Assembly (NCBI GenBank): GCA_050184585.1
Contig: JBFXAF010000011.1
Location: 57,578 to 121,577, forward strand
Source of the DNA: JBFXAF01 sp050184585
GTDB taxonomy: Bacteria > Pseudomonadota > Alphaproteobacteria > Rhizobiales > Rhizobiaceae
Direction: 5' to 3'
Length of the DNA stretch: 64,000 bases
The position numbers and the translations under genes are program-made. Below are positions 1 through 9,499 of the stretch, one piece after another; the stretch's first letter is position 1, and the number at the start of each line of letters is the position of its first letter. The notes under the pieces are model-generated. The model worked only from the letters and a program-made list of their open reading frames with translations. It did no database searches and was not told where the DNA came from.

Positions 1-2679
1 GGCGCGCATCTGCTGCGCGGCCGGGCGCTGGCCGAGGCCGAGGCCTGGTCGGTCAGGACGCCGCGCGACGTGCCGGCGCCTGCGTCGGAGATCCTGGAGC
101 TGATCCTCGCCAGCCGGCGTGGGCAGGACAGGAGGCGAAGGCTGACGGTCGCGGGCGCGATTGCGGTAGCCGCGATGGCCGTCGGCTTGGGCTGGTACGG
201 CCTGGACCGCGCTGCGGAAGCCGAGCTTCAGAGGCAGGCTGCGGTCGATCAGCAGGAGGTCGCCCAGCGCGAACGCGACAGGGCAGAGGAGCAAGCGACG
301 GCTGCGCTGGCCAACGAGACGGTCAGCATCGGCGCGCTCTCGCGGGTGGCGCTGGCCGACGGTCGCGCGACCGACGCGGTGAAGCTCGCCCTCGCTGCAT
401 GGCCGCGCGTCGGCGATGAGAAGCGCCCCCCGATGAGCAGGACCGTCGAGACGATGGCGGCGGCGCTGCCGACAATGGAGCAGAGGGGACGGCTGGTCGG
501 CCATGATGGCGAGGTGACCGCCGTTGCCTTCTCCCGTGACGGTCGGACGCTGGTCTCGGCCTCCAGAGACGGCAGGGCCTTCGTCTGGGACGTCGGTTCG
601 GGGCTCTATCGCCACGAACTTCATCAGCTCGACGGCCCGCTTGAAAACGCCCAGCTGTCGCCGGACGACAGGCTTCTGTTGACGGTGATCGGAAGCAAGG
701 CGTTCGTCTGGGATGTGGAGACGGGAGCGGCCGTTGCGGAGTTCGGGATGCACGGTCAGTCCATCCTCGACGCCGAGTTCTCTCCGGATTCGGAAACGGT
801 GGTCACGACGGGATATGACACGGAGGGGTATGTCTGGCGGGCATCGACGGGCGAGGTCGTCGCGGTGCTTCGCGGCCACTCCGAGGGCATCGTCGACGCC
901 GCGTTTTCTCCGGACGGCGGGCATATTGTTACCGCGTCCTCCGACGCGACCGCGATTATATGGGATGCCCGCTCAGGCAGCTTGCAGGCGACGCTCCGAG
1001 GACATTCCAATGGACTGGCGTCGGTCTCGTATTCCCGCGACGGCGGCCGGATCGTCACCGCTTCGCTGGATGGGACCGCCCAGGTCTGGGATGCCGGGTC
1101 AGTTGAGGCAGCCGGCGCACGGGTCGCGCATGGCGAATGGATCCTGGCGGCGGACTTTTCCCCGGACGGGACCCGGATCGTCACCGCCTCCACGGATGGC
1201 ACCGCGCGGGTTTGGGATGCCGGCAGCGGCCGGCAACTCGTCGAACTCGGCGGACACGGGACCTGGGTAAGGTCTGCTTCGTTCTCGGATGACGGCATGC
1301 GCATCGCTACCGTCGACCGCGACGGTGCGGCGAGACTCTGGGATGCCGCAGGCGGGACGCCTCGATGGACGATCCAGTCCGATCACGATTCGGGCTATTC
1401 CGCCGAATTCTCGGCTGATGGACGGCTTGTCGCCGTCGTGCACCGCGACTTCTCGATCAGACTCCTCGACACCGGTCCGCGCGCGACCCCGCTTGTGGGG
1501 CATGCGGACGAGATCCTTGCGGCGGCCTTCTCTCCTGACGGTAGCCGCGCGGCAACCGGCTCCGCCGATGGAACGGCCAGAATCTGGGACACGGGCAGCG
1601 GCGCCGAGGTCTTTCGCCTGGACGGCCAAGGAGGGCGTGTGAGGTCGGTGGCGTTCTCGCCCGACGGCGCCTATCTGGCGACTGCATCGTCGGACGGAAC
1701 CGCGCGCCTCTGGCGGCAGTCTGACGGCTCTCTCGCCGCGACGATGAGCGGCCACACCGATGAGATCCCGGCCGTCGCCTTTGCGCCGGACGGGGGGCTC
1801 GCGACGGCGTCCTGGGACGGGACGGTTCGGCTCTGGACATCAGAAGGCGCGCCTGTCGCCATCCTTTCGGGGCCTGCGGAGGCGCTTCAGTCACTGGCCT
1901 TTTCGCCGAGAGGCGATCTCGTCGCGGCTGCGTCGCGCGATGAGACTGCGCGCGTCTGGGACAGCAGGACCGGCGTACCGGTCGCGGTGCTCGGTGACCA
2001 TGCCGGCTGGGTCAATACGGTGAGCTTCTCTCCCGACGGGTCAAGGCTCGTCACCGCCTCCGACGACGGCGGGCTGCGGCTGTGGGACCCACGCAGCGGC
2101 AGGATGCTGGTTGGCCTCACCATTGCCGACGCCCCCCTTTCGCAAGCCGCCTTCGCGCCTGGCGGAGAACGGGTTGTCAGCGTCTCGTCGCAGGGCCATG
2201 TCGACGTATGGGAAGCCGACACGTTGAGGCCGGTCGCATCGATGCTCGCAATGACCGCGCCGATCCATGATCAGGACATCCGTGCTGACGGAACCAGCAT
2301 CGCCCTGGCGCTGGATAGCGGGATGTCCGGCCTGTGGGATATGGCGACCGGGGTGCGATTGCTCGCCCTGCGCGGCGACCGCCTGCTGCTTGCGGGGCGC
2401 GGTTCCGAGCCGGCGCCAGAGGCCGGGGAAGCGCGACAGAGAGACGACATCGTCCTCTATTCTCCCGACGGCAAGACGGTCCTGACGGCGTCGGGCGAGA
2501 CCGCCCTGATCTGGGACGTTGCCCGCCTCGAGCAGGGCGACGCCTTCGACACGGCATGCCGGCGGCTTGGTAACGATACGTTCCTCGACAATCTCCAGGA
2601 CGAGTACGGGCTCAGTCAGCTCGTGCCTCTGTGCGGAGACAATCACCCGCTCGACATCGACTGGTCCAGGATGCAGTAA
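1..2679 (+). CDS. WD40 repeat protein, 5' end outside window (probable STAND/caspase-WD40 C-terminal part)
   Basis: The reading frame is open to the first base of the window, so the N-terminal part is missing; a GTG at base 70 is in frame but has no clear ribosome binding site. What remains is a basic stretch, one transmembrane segment encoded near bases 139-210, a charged helical linker and about a dozen or more WD40 blades, each with FSPDG-type and W-D endings, running to the C-terminus. This order (ALAEAEAW-type linker, TM, coiled region, WD40 propeller) is the usual C-terminal half of bacterial caspase/TIR/NACHT or nSTAND1 proteins, where the propeller acts as sensor. That assignment is inference because the effector and NTPase domains are not visible. 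It converges with the next gene. Confidence 0.85.
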   Translation, partial: GAHLLRGRALAEAEAWSVRTPRDVPAPASEILELILASRRGQDRRRRLTVAGAIAVAAMAVGLGWYGLDRAAEAELQRQAAVDQQEVAQRERDRAEEQATAALANETVSIGALSRVALADGRATDAVKLALAAWPRVGDEKRPPMSRTVETMAAALPTMEQRGRLVGHDGEVTAVAFSRDGRTLVSASRDGRAFVWDVGSGLYRHELHQLDGPLENAQLSPDDRLLLTVIGSKAFVWDVETGAAVAEFGMHGQSILDAEFSPDSETVVTTGYDTEGYVWRASTGEVVAVLRGHSEGIVDAAFSPDGGHIVTASSDATAIIWDARSGSLQATLRGHSNGLASVSYSRDGGRIVTASLDGTAQVWDAGSVEAAGARVAHGEWILAADFSPDGTRIVTASTDGTARVWDAGSGRQLVELGGHGTWVRSASFSDDGMRIATVDRDGAARLWDAAGGTPRWTIQSDHDSGYSAEFSADGRLVAVVHRDFSIRLLDTGPRATPLVGHADEILAAAFSPDGSRAATGSADGTARIWDTGSGAEVFRLDGQGGRVRSVAFSPDGAYLATASSDGTARLWRQSDGSLAATMSGHTDEIPAVAFAPDGGLATASWDGTVRLWTSEGAPVAILSGPAEALQSLAFSPRGDLVAAASRDETARVWDSRTGVPVAVLGDHAGWVNTVSFSPDGSRLVTASDDGGLRLWDPRSGRMLVGLTIADAPLSQAAFAPGGERVVSVSSQGHVDVWEADTLRPVASMLAMTAPIHDQDIRADGTSIALALDSGMSGLWDMATGVRLLALRGDRLLLAGRGSEPAPEAGEARQRDDIVLYSPDGKTVLTASGETALIWDVARLEQGDAFDTACRRLGNDTFLDNLQDEYGLSQLVPLCGDNHPLDIDWSRMQ

Positions 2680-2700
2680 GCACCGGGCAACGGACGGGCA

Positions 2701-4815
2701 TCACCCGAACATCAGGTCGCGGACCAGGGCTGGCGCCGACTGGAGCTGCTTCAACACCACCTTGAGACGGGCCTGGTCCTCGCGCGACAATTTCGCGACC
2801 TCGACCTTGTTGGAGACCGGAATGCCGGCCAGCAGGTCGGCGCTCTGCTGGGCGAGCATCAGCCGGACCAGAAAGGCGTGGCCATCGATCATGACCGCCA
2901 TGTCGGCGTCGCCGCCGATGTTGCGTGCGATCAAGGCCTCGAGGCGCGCTTTGGTGGCGCGTTCGGCGATGCCGTGGCGGATGGCCAGAGTGCGGGCCGT
3001 CGCCACGATCGGGAACAGTCCGTGGAGCTTGAGGTCGATACGGCCCATTTGGACCGACAGGCCGCCGAACAATCCGAACGGATTGCCCAGCGAACCGAGC
3101 TGTTCGCCGAGCAGCTTGGCGAAACCCGGGTTCTCCGAGCCGGCGGCATAGGCATGGGCGAACAGGTCGGCCGCCAGTTCGAGATCGCCGTGGACGGGGC
3201 GGAAGTCGTAGACAATGTCGACGTTGAGGAGGTCCTCCGGCCGGGAGCGCACGATCCAGTCGGCGATGCGCTCCTTCCACAGGTCGAGCGAGCCGCGGAA
3301 GGGCGGGTTCTTCGCCATCACGCCGCCCTTGCAGTAGGGCACGCCGGCGGCGTCCAGTGCGTCCGCGATGCGTGTCCCGAGCGCCGCGAACCACCGATCC
3401 TCCGGACCGTCCGGCTCGCCGCGCGCGAAGACGATGGCATTGTCCTGGTCGGCGGCGAGAAGGCTCTCGCCGCGCCCGCCCGAACCGAGAACGAGCAGCG
3501 CATACGGGCAGGGCGGCGCGCCCTGACCCTCGGCCGCCATCGCCGCCTCGGCAAGTATACCCGCACGGCGGGTGAGCGCGCAAAGCTCCTCGCTGACAAC
3601 TTCGGCGACGACGCGGGCGTCGACGCCCTCGCCGATGAGGCCGCGCGCCACCGCCGGCAAGGTTGACCAGGCGGCGGCCATTTCGGTCGGATTCCCGGCA
3701 TCCTCGATCGCGTCATCGAGGCGGATCGCGGCGCTGGCGCGAAGCTTGAGGAGATCGCGCGCCGACACGATGCCGGCAATACGCCCGTTGTCGTCGCGGA
3801 CGGCGAGGTGGCGGATCTTCAGGCGGTCCATGCGGCCGATGGCGCGGTAGGCGAAGGCGGCGGTGCGCACCGATACGACAGGGCGCGTGGCGAAGTGGCC
3901 GACCGGATGGCCGAGCGCCGATGCGCCCTCGGACGCGATGCGGCGCATCATGTCGCGCTCGGTGACGATGCCATAGTCCCCGATCGCGCGCCCCGGAGCG
4001 CCGTCGGCGGCGACGAAGAGGGCCGAGATGCGGCGCTCGACCATCAGGGCGATCGCCTCGGCGGCAGTCAGCGTCTCAGCGACGACGACCGGGGGCGCGC
4101 TCATGACATCGCCGATGCGATGGCGATAGGCGTAGGGGTCGATGGCGCCGAAGGCGGGCAGAGCCGGTTTGCTCACGGGCTCGGTCCAGCCGGCGCGGTG
4201 CTGGTCGGCCAGTTCGCCGGCGAGCGACAGGGACGCGCGCTCGGCTTCCGCCAGGGTGCGCACGCCGCGCCCGGCGAGCTTCGGCAGAAGCGCGTTGAAG
4301 ATGACGGCGGCCGAGGTCGCATCGCCGAGCGCCGAATGGCGGCCGGCGAGTTCGATGCCGAGCCAGCTGGCGATCGTTTCCAGCGAATAGTCCGGCAGGC
4401 GCGGATTTGCGACGGTGGCGAGGAGGCGCACGCACAGGCTGCGCGGACGCTGGAACGCGAGGCCGGCGCGCCTCGCCTCGCGCTCGAACACGGCAAGGTC
4501 GAAACCGATGGAATGACCGATCACGATGCGGTCGCCGACGAAGGCCAGGTATTCGGGCCACACGGTGGCGAAGGCGGGCCGACCGCGCACCATGGCGTCG
4601 GTGATGCCGTGGATCCTGGTTGCGATCGGCGGGATGGCGATGCCGGGGTCAACGAGGCGGTCGAACGCCGCGTCAGGGTCGAGAGCGCCGCCGGCAATGC
4701 GCCGCACGCCGAACTGGACGACGCGCGCCGTCTGCGTGTCGAGGCCCGTCGTCTCGCTGTCGACCGCGACGGCGGGCAGGGCTGCCAGCGGGGTCGCGCC
4801 TGTCACGTTTGCCAT
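2701..4815 (-). CDS. Exonuclease / CBS-pair / DUF294 nucleotidyltransferase-like fusion protein
   Basis: Three modules are visible in order. Residues about 15-190 are a DnaQ-type 3'-5' exonuclease fold with the DEDDh motifs DSETTGL, GHSIGFD and RHSALGDA. Residues about 235-370 are two CBS repeats, expected to bind an adenosine nucleotide. The rest is a DUF294 nucleotidyltransferase-like domain (GSGGRGES followed by DQDN) with its C-terminal helical partner, as in GlnD-like proteins. Roughly 704 residues is normal for this alphaproteobacterial fusion. The ATG at 4815 is preferred because GGAGG lies six bases upstream; an ATG at 4821 abuts that site. The substrate is unknown; a nucleotide-controlled signalling role is likely by family. 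Confidence 0.88.
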   Translation of the reverse strand: MANVTGATPLAALPAVAVDSETTGLDTQTARVVQFGVRRIAGGALDPDAAFDRLVDPGIAIPPIATRIHGITDAMVRGRPAFATVWPEYLAFVGDRIVIGHSIGFDLAVFEREARRAGLAFQRPRSLCVRLLATVANPRLPDYSLETIASWLGIELAGRHSALGDATSAAVIFNALLPKLAGRGVRTLAEAERASLSLAGELADQHRAGWTEPVSKPALPAFGAIDPYAYRHRIGDVMSAPPVVVAETLTAAEAIALMVERRISALFVAADGAPGRAIGDYGIVTERDMMRRIASEGASALGHPVGHFATRPVVSVRTAAFAYRAIGRMDRLKIRHLAVRDDNGRIAGIVSARDLLKLRASAAIRLDDAIEDAGNPTEMAAAWSTLPAVARGLIGEGVDARVVAEVVSEELCALTRRAGILAEAAMAAEGQGAPPCPYALLVLGSGGRGESLLAADQDNAIVFARGEPDGPEDRWFAALGTRIADALDAAGVPYCKGGVMAKNPPFRGSLDLWKERIADWIVRSRPEDLLNVDIVYDFRPVHGDLELAADLFAHAYAAGSENPGFAKLLGEQLGSLGNPFGLFGGLSVQMGRIDLKLHGLFPIVATARTLAIRHGIAERATKARLEALIARNIGGDADMAVMIDGHAFLVRLMLAQQSADLLAGIPVSNKVEVAKLSREDQARLKVVLKQLQSAPALVRDLMFG

Positions 4816-4880
4816 CGCCATCCTCCGGCGGCGACCTTAGGCGTGATCCGCGACCGTGCGCAACGCGCGCCCAGGTGGCA

Positions 4881-5408
4881 TCAGATATCCGGTCCAGGGA
4901 TCCTCTTCTCGCCCTTCACCAGGCCGGTGAGGCGATCGATGTAGGCCAGCAGCAGAGCCGACACGACGAAGGCCAGATGCATGATGGTCAGCCACATCAA
5001 CTGCTCGGATGTGAACGTGTGGTGGTTCAGAAATATCTGCAAAAGGTGGATCGAGGAAATGGCGACGATGGTGGACGCCACCTTGATCTTGAGCGAGCCG
5101 ACGTCGATCGTGCCGAGCCAATGGACTTCGCCGTCGTGCTGATCGAAGCGCGACACGAAGTTCTCGTAGCCCGAAATGATGACCATCACCACGAGGCTGG
5201 CGACGAGCGCGGCGTCGATCAGGCCGAGCATCTGGAGGATCGTGTCGGTATCGTCGAGAACGAAGACCTGGGCAATGAACTCAACCAGCTTCTTGCCGAA
5301 GGAAACGGCATAGACGGCAAGCGCGACGGCGAGCCCCAGATAGAAGACGACGAGCAGCCACCTTGAGGCGAGTATGATGGATTCGACGGCGAGTTCGAGG
5401 CGCTTCAT
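4881..5408 (-). CDS. YqhA family (UPF0114) inner-membrane protein
   Basis: The 175-residue product has about four hydrophobic segments and the family signature FVSRFDQHDGEVHWLGTIDV, followed by a KIKVAST-type region. These match the YqhA/UPF0114 family of small bacterial membrane proteins, whose function is not established. Its upstream neighbour on the same strand is the OmpA-like gene, but a strong inverted repeat at 5443-5476 separates them, so it probably has its own transcript. The start ATG is preceded by a GGAACC stretch. Confidence 0.85.
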   Translation of the reverse strand: MKRLELAVESIILASRWLLVVFYLGLAVALAVYAVSFGKKLVEFIAQVFVLDDTDTILQMLGLIDAALVASLVVMVIISGYENFVSRFDQHDGEVHWLGTIDVGSLKIKVASTIVAISSIHLLQIFLNHHTFTSEQLMWLTIMHLAFVVSALLLAYIDRLTGLVKGEKRIPGPDI

Positions 5409-5442
5409 GAAAAGGTTCCGATGAGGATGGCCCCTATTTCAA

Positions 5443-5482
5443 CAGCCGCCCACCCTTTGCAAGGGGTGGGCGGCTGCTTTTT
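5443..5482. terminator. Rho-independent terminator-like hairpin
   Basis: A perfect 13-bp inverted repeat (5443-5455 with 5464-5476) encloses an 8-base loop. A CTTTTT run follows on the plus strand, while the minus strand has only a weak T-rich tail. It lies just downstream of the minus-strand OmpA-like gene and upstream of the YqhA gene, so it most plausibly ends the OmpA-like transcript although the U-run favours the other direction. Confidence 0.7.
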
Positions 5483-5521
5483 CATCGCGTCCGGTGAGGC
5501 GGGTGTCCGGAACGAGGGGCG

Positions 5522-7315
5522 CTAGTTGGCCGCGGCGACGGGCGCCACGAGCGCGGTGATGCGACGAAGGGCGACGCGCCTGTTGAGCCGCTCCGGCTCC
5601 TCGGTCTCGACCTTGAGGTAGGTCTCGCCGTAACCCTGCGTGGCCAGGTTCTCCGGCGGGATGCCGAACACGTCGGTGAGCGCCACGGCGACCGCCTCGG
5701 CGCGCCGATCCGAGAGCGCGAGATTGGCGGTTTCTGAGCCGACCGCGTCGGTGTGTCCCTCGATCAGGAACGTCTCGGCGGGGTTCTCCTCGACCAGGCG
5801 CGACATGGCGTCCGCCAGACCTTCGAGTTTCGCGACCTCGCTCTCGGAGATCGATGCCGAACCGAAGTCGAAGGTGATCGTGTCGAGGTCTATCCGGCGC
5901 GCCTTGTCGCGGATGCGCGCGGAACGCTGCACCTCGTCGAGGCCGTAGAGACGCTCGACCCGTTCCACCGGCGGCTGATCGAGGAACGAATAGTACTCGT
6001 CCGGGTCGTCGACCCGGCCGGCGTCGAGGATATAGTCGGACACCGGGACAGTGAGCCTCAGGGGCGGCAGGTCGCGACCTGGGTCGCGCCATCCGCGCCG
6101 TTCGTCGCGGTCGCGATAGACGAGCACGTATTCGCGCCCGTCAGGCGTGATCCGCGAGCGCCGAACGATGTCGCCGTAGCGATCCCGAACGGTCACGATC
6201 ATCGTCCCGTTCTCGCGGACGATGGTTTCACGCGAACGGCCGTTGCGCAGTTCCTCGTAGTACACTTCACGCGCGCCGCGGGACATACGGCCCCTATCGT
6301 CGCCACGCACGAAGGTGCGGTTGTCGATGCGGATGACGACCCGATCTCCGATCTCCTCCACCACCTCGGCATCCTCCGGACGCTCACGGTCGCGGCGGTC
6401 CGGTCGATCGACGCGCCGCCCTTCCTCGGCCGTGACGGCATCGATCTCGGCGGGCTGCACCTCGGCCTGGGCCGCGGCGTCGCTTTCAGGGGGCGGGGCG
6501 GCCGGCACTGCCGGCTCGGCGGTATCGGTTTCGCCGGCGTCGTCGGGCGCCGGATCCTCCTTGGCGCTGTCGAGCGCCGGGGCTGCGTTCTCCGGCAGCG
6601 GCGAAGCCTCTTCGTCACCCGGCGCCGCGTCCGTCGGGGCGGCATCGGCGGGCGCTTCAGGCGCGGCGTCCGCCGGAGCGTCCTCCGCCGGGGCGTCCTC
6701 GGCGGGTGCTTCGTCCGTCGATGGCGTTTCGGGCTGAGGTTCGGCTGCCGGCTCATCCGCCGGTTCCTCGGCAGGCGCGGCCTCGGGCTCCGGCTCGCCG
6801 GCCGGTGCTTCCTGGGTGGCAGGCTCTTCGGCTGCCGGTTCCTCCACGGCTGGCTCCTCGGCGGCAGGCTGTTCCGCCGCCGGCTCTTCGGCGGCAGGCT
6901 CTTCGGCGGCAGGCTGTTCCGCCGCAGGCGCTTCCTCTACAGGCGCTTCCTGGGCAGCAGGCGCGTCCGTCGCCGGCTCCTCGGCCGCCGGTTCGTCGGC
7001 TGCGGGTTCCTCGGCGGCTGGCTGCTCCGCCGAGGGCGCCTCCTCGGCAGGTGCGTCCTGCGGGGCAGCTTCCTGCGGCGCGGGGTCTGCCGGGGGTTGC
7101 TCCGCCGGCTGCTCCTCATCCTCCTCCTCGTCGGTGGCCTGCGCCAGCCTCAGAGGGGTGCGGACGGTGGGGACCGGGCCGGTCACGATCGGGTCGACGG
7201 AACGTTCCGCCGGAAAGAGGGTCGGATGGGCGGATGGCGCCGCGGCGACAGCCGGTGCTGCCGCGATCAACAGACCGACGGCGGTGCCGGCCAACAGGCG
7301 GGTCGGGCTTTTCAC
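5522..7315 (-). CDS. OmpA-family protein with long Ala/Glu/Pro-rich region
   Basis: The start is taken as GTG at 7315 because CAGGAG lies nine bases upstream and the product then begins with a typical signal peptide (about residues 1-25, ending AVAAA). Residues about 62-295 are low complexity, built from EEPAAEQPAA-like units. A basic linker and a domain with DRYGDIVRRS-type strands follow. The last 125 residues form an OmpA/MotB-type peptidoglycan-binding domain (IEGHTDAVGS, LSDRRAEAV, LATQGYGE). The family anchors the outer membrane or periplasmic proteins to peptidoglycan; the Pro-rich part probably spans the periplasm. The protein is 597 residues, longer than plain OmpA proteins because of the repeats. 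Confidence 0.88.
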   Translation of the reverse strand: MKSPTRLLAGTAVGLLIAAAPAVAAAPSAHPTLFPAERSVDPIVTGPVPTVRTPLRLAQATDEEEDEEQPAEQPPADPAPQEAAPQDAPAEEAPSAEQPAAEEPAADEPAAEEPATDAPAAQEAPVEEAPAAEQPAAEEPAAEEPAAEQPAAEEPAVEEPAAEEPATQEAPAGEPEPEAAPAEEPADEPAAEPQPETPSTDEAPAEDAPAEDAPADAAPEAPADAAPTDAAPGDEEASPLPENAAPALDSAKEDPAPDDAGETDTAEPAVPAAPPPESDAAAQAEVQPAEIDAVTAEEGRRVDRPDRRDRERPEDAEVVEEIGDRVVIRIDNRTFVRGDDRGRMSRGAREVYYEELRNGRSRETIVRENGTMIVTVRDRYGDIVRRSRITPDGREYVLVYRDRDERRGWRDPGRDLPPLRLTVPVSDYILDAGRVDDPDEYYSFLDQPPVERVERLYGLDEVQRSARIRDKARRIDLDTITFDFGSASISESEVAKLEGLADAMSRLVEENPAETFLIEGHTDAVGSETANLALSDRRAEAVAVALTDVFGIPPENLATQGYGETYLKVETEEPERLNRRVALRRITALVAPVAAAN

Positions 7316-7645
7316 GTGCTCGTACTCCTGGCAGGGGTCCCTTCGAACGGCGAAACCCCCCGCTGGCCGAATGGTTCCGGCTCTCACGCGGTATTTCAGG
7401 TATCGCGGATGAAGGGCTCGGCCCGGCCGGTTGCAGTCCCGGCCGGGCCAGATCGCCGCTGTCCCCGGAGAGGAGAGGGACGGGGCAGGGAACGGGCCGA
7501 TGCGCCGGCCCATTCATAAGTGACCACGACAATACGGCGCGCGATTGAAGCCAATCCGGCCAAGTTTGGGCGAACAGTGACAATTCGAGGGCAGGGCGCC
7601 GCCACTCTTGACCGCACCGGCGCACTGGCGCAGAGCGTGGCCACG

Positions 7646-8092
7646 ATGGCCGAACCCTACTGGAAGACCAAGACGCTCGGGGAAATGTCGCGGCGTGAGT
7701 GGGAAGCGCTGTGCGACGGCTGCGGCAAGTGCTGCCTGGCCAAGCTGGAGGACGAGGACACCGGCGAGATCCACTGGACCAGCGTGGCCTGCCGCCTGTT
7801 CGACGCGGCCAGCTGCCGCTGTTCCGACTATACCAACCGCCGCAAGCATGTGCCGGACTGCGTGCGGCTGACGCCGAGGAACGTGCCGCAGCTCGACTGG
7901 CTGCCGGCCACCTGCGCCTACCGGCTGGTGGCGGATGGACGCGACCTCGAATGGTGGCATCCGCTGATCTCCGGCACCCCCGACACGGTCCACGAGGCGG
8001 GGATCTCGATGCGTGGGCGGGTCACCGCGCTGGACAGCGAAATGGCCGACGACGAGGATTATTTCGCGCACGTGCTCGAAGAGCAGCCCTGA
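7646..8092 (+). CDS. YcgN family (UPF0260) cysteine-cluster protein
   Basis: The product of 148 residues matches the YcgN/UPF0260 family: an EPYWKTKTL start, the cluster LCDGCGKCCLAKLEDEDT, then CRLFDAASCRCSDY, PDCVRLT and LPATCAYR. The many cysteines suggest metal or iron-sulfur binding; the function is not established. The frame extends upstream to base 7520, but family members start close to this motif, which supports ATG 7646. It stands alone between a divergent OmpA-like gene and a small exported protein. Confidence 0.88.
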   Translation: MAEPYWKTKTLGEMSRREWEALCDGCGKCCLAKLEDEDTGEIHWTSVACRLFDAASCRCSDYTNRRKHVPDCVRLTPRNVPQLDWLPATCAYRLVADGRDLEWWHPLISGTPDTVHEAGISMRGRVTALDSEMADDEDYFAHVLEEQP

Positions 8093-8336
8093 CCGCGCGG
8101 ACGGCCGGGCCGCCGCGCGCCGCGCGCCGAACGACAATTCCCGATGTTCGCTGCCCCGCCAGGCGTGGGTCGAGCAACCTCCGGACGCGCGGTGCGTTAT
8201 GGCGGCGGAAACCACCGGACCACATGAACGGCCGATGAACGGCCGGTTCCCGGACGGTTCAGCTTGTCGATGGGAAGATGCAGCACCCTCCGGAAGTCCC
8301 CCCGACGGAGGTCCGCGCAGAACAAGGAGAACAACA

Positions 8337-8717
8337 ATGACGAAAGCCCTCAAGACCCTGGCGCTCTCGGCCGCGATCGGCCTCGGCGCCATCGCCGCCG
8401 TTCCGACCGCCGCCATGGCGCAGAACGGCTTCTATCTCGGTTTCGGCGGCGGCAGCGACCCCCGCGTCGGTGTTTGGGTCGGCGAAAGCGGCCATGCCCA
8501 TCGCCGCTGGGATCGCCGCCACGACCGCCGCGATTTCCGGCGTGACGCCTCGACCTGCAGCCCCGGCGAGGCCGTGAGCAAGGCACGCCGCATGGGCCTC
8601 AGGAACGCCCGCGTCGTCGACACGAGCCGCAACTCGATCACCGTGCGCGGCCGCGACCGCGGCGGGCGGGAGTTCGTTACCTTCGGCCGCTTTGGCCGCT
8701 GCCCAGTGATCGGCTGA
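8337..8717 (+). CDS. Small exported hypothetical protein
   Basis: An AAGGAGA ribosome binding site precedes ATG 8337. The 126-residue product begins with a clear Sec signal peptide (about residues 1-28, ending AAMA), followed by a Gly-rich segment, an Arg/His/Asp-rich stretch (HRRWDRRHDRRDFRRDA) and a compact C-terminal part with two cysteines. It resembles small periplasmic basic proteins common in Hyphomicrobiales; no catalytic motif is visible. It ends just before a bidirectional hairpin terminator. Confidence 0.8.
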   Translation: MTKALKTLALSAAIGLGAIAAVPTAAMAQNGFYLGFGGGSDPRVGVWVGESGHAHRRWDRRHDRRDFRRDASTCSPGEAVSKARRMGLRNARVVDTSRNSITVRGRDRGGREFVTFGRFGRCPVIG

Positions 8718-8737
8718 CCGCTGCAATCTGGACATGG

Positions 8738-8769
8738 AAAGGGCCGGGTGGCGACACCCGGCCCTTTTG
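8738..8769. terminator. Bidirectional rho-independent terminator
   Basis: A perfect 10-bp stem (8741-8750 with 8755-8764) has a GCGA tetraloop, an AAA on the left and TTTT on the right. It therefore works as a terminator in both directions between the convergent small exported gene and the SIMPL gene. Confidence 0.88.
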
Positions 8770-8791
8770 TTTGCCGGCCCTCGGCAACCGA

Positions 8792-9499
8792 TCAGTCGAG
8801 CTCGAAGGTGACGTTGACCTGGACACGGTAGGAATTCTCGCCCGACTCGACGGGAACCGCGGCATCCTCTGGAATGGCCTTGGCGAGATAGGGCTGCGGG
8901 TCGCGCGAATAGGCAAGCTCCGAAATCTCGACCACCTTGCCCAACGAGACGCCGGCGGCCTCCGCAAGCGTGCGCGCCTTCTCGATCGCATCGGCGACGG
9001 CGCGCTTGCGCGCCTCGGTCAAGATGGCCGATGGGTCCTCGGTCGAAAAGACGATCGAGCCGCCCTGGTTGACTCCGAGGGAGACGGCCTGGTCGATGAT
9101 TTCGCCCGTCCGCGAAAGGTCGCGCACGCGGATCGAGATGGTGTTCGACACCTGGTAGGCGACCAGCGTCGCGACCTGCGTTCCATCCGGCTTGTTGTCG
9201 TAGGAATAGCGCGGGTTGATCTGGATGCCGGCGGTCTGGAGGTCGCGCTCGGCGACGCCAGACGCCTTCATCGCGGCGATAACGGCGGCCATGGCGTCGT
9301 TGTTGGCGGTGAGCGCCTCGCGCGCGGTCGCCGCCTCGCGCATCACGGTCAGCGAGATCATCGCGAGGTCAGGCCTGACCGCGGCCTCGCCCTCACCAGT
9401 GACCATCACGCGCGGGGCAGGGGGCGGCACCTGGGCCGAGGCGATCACGGGCAGGGCGAGCGAGACGGCGAGCGCAATCAGGGAAGGGCGGATCATCAT
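8792..9499 (-). CDS. SIMPL domain (DUF541) periplasmic protein
   Basis: The 235-residue product has a signal peptide (ALAVSLALPVIASAQ) and a SIMPL/DUF541 domain, seen as PRVMVTGEGEAAVRPDLAMI, the DLQTAGIQINPRYSY strand and a C-terminal YRVQVNVTFELD strand. The family (E. coli YggE-like) is periplasmic and associated with oxidative stress, with no enzymatic role known. The gene stands alone, with a shared terminator downstream. Confidence 0.9.
   Translation of the reverse strand: MMIRPSLIALAVSLALPVIASAQVPPPAPRVMVTGEGEAAVRPDLAMISLTVMREAATAREALTANNDAMAAVIAAMKASGVAERDLQTAGIQINPRYSYDNKPDGTQVATLVAYQVSNTISIRVRDLSRTGEIIDQAVSLGVNQGGSIVFSTEDPSAILTEARKRAVADAIEKARTLAEAAGVSLGKVVEISELAYSRDPQPYLAKAIPEDAAVPVESGENSYRVQVNVTFELD

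Noticed and set aside
5753..7519. 588-codon plus-strand open frame across the OmpA-like gene
   Set aside because: It is the mirror of the Ala/Glu/Pro repeat, giving Arg/Gly-rich low-complexity sequence. The minus strand has a signal peptide, a ribosome site and an OmpA domain.
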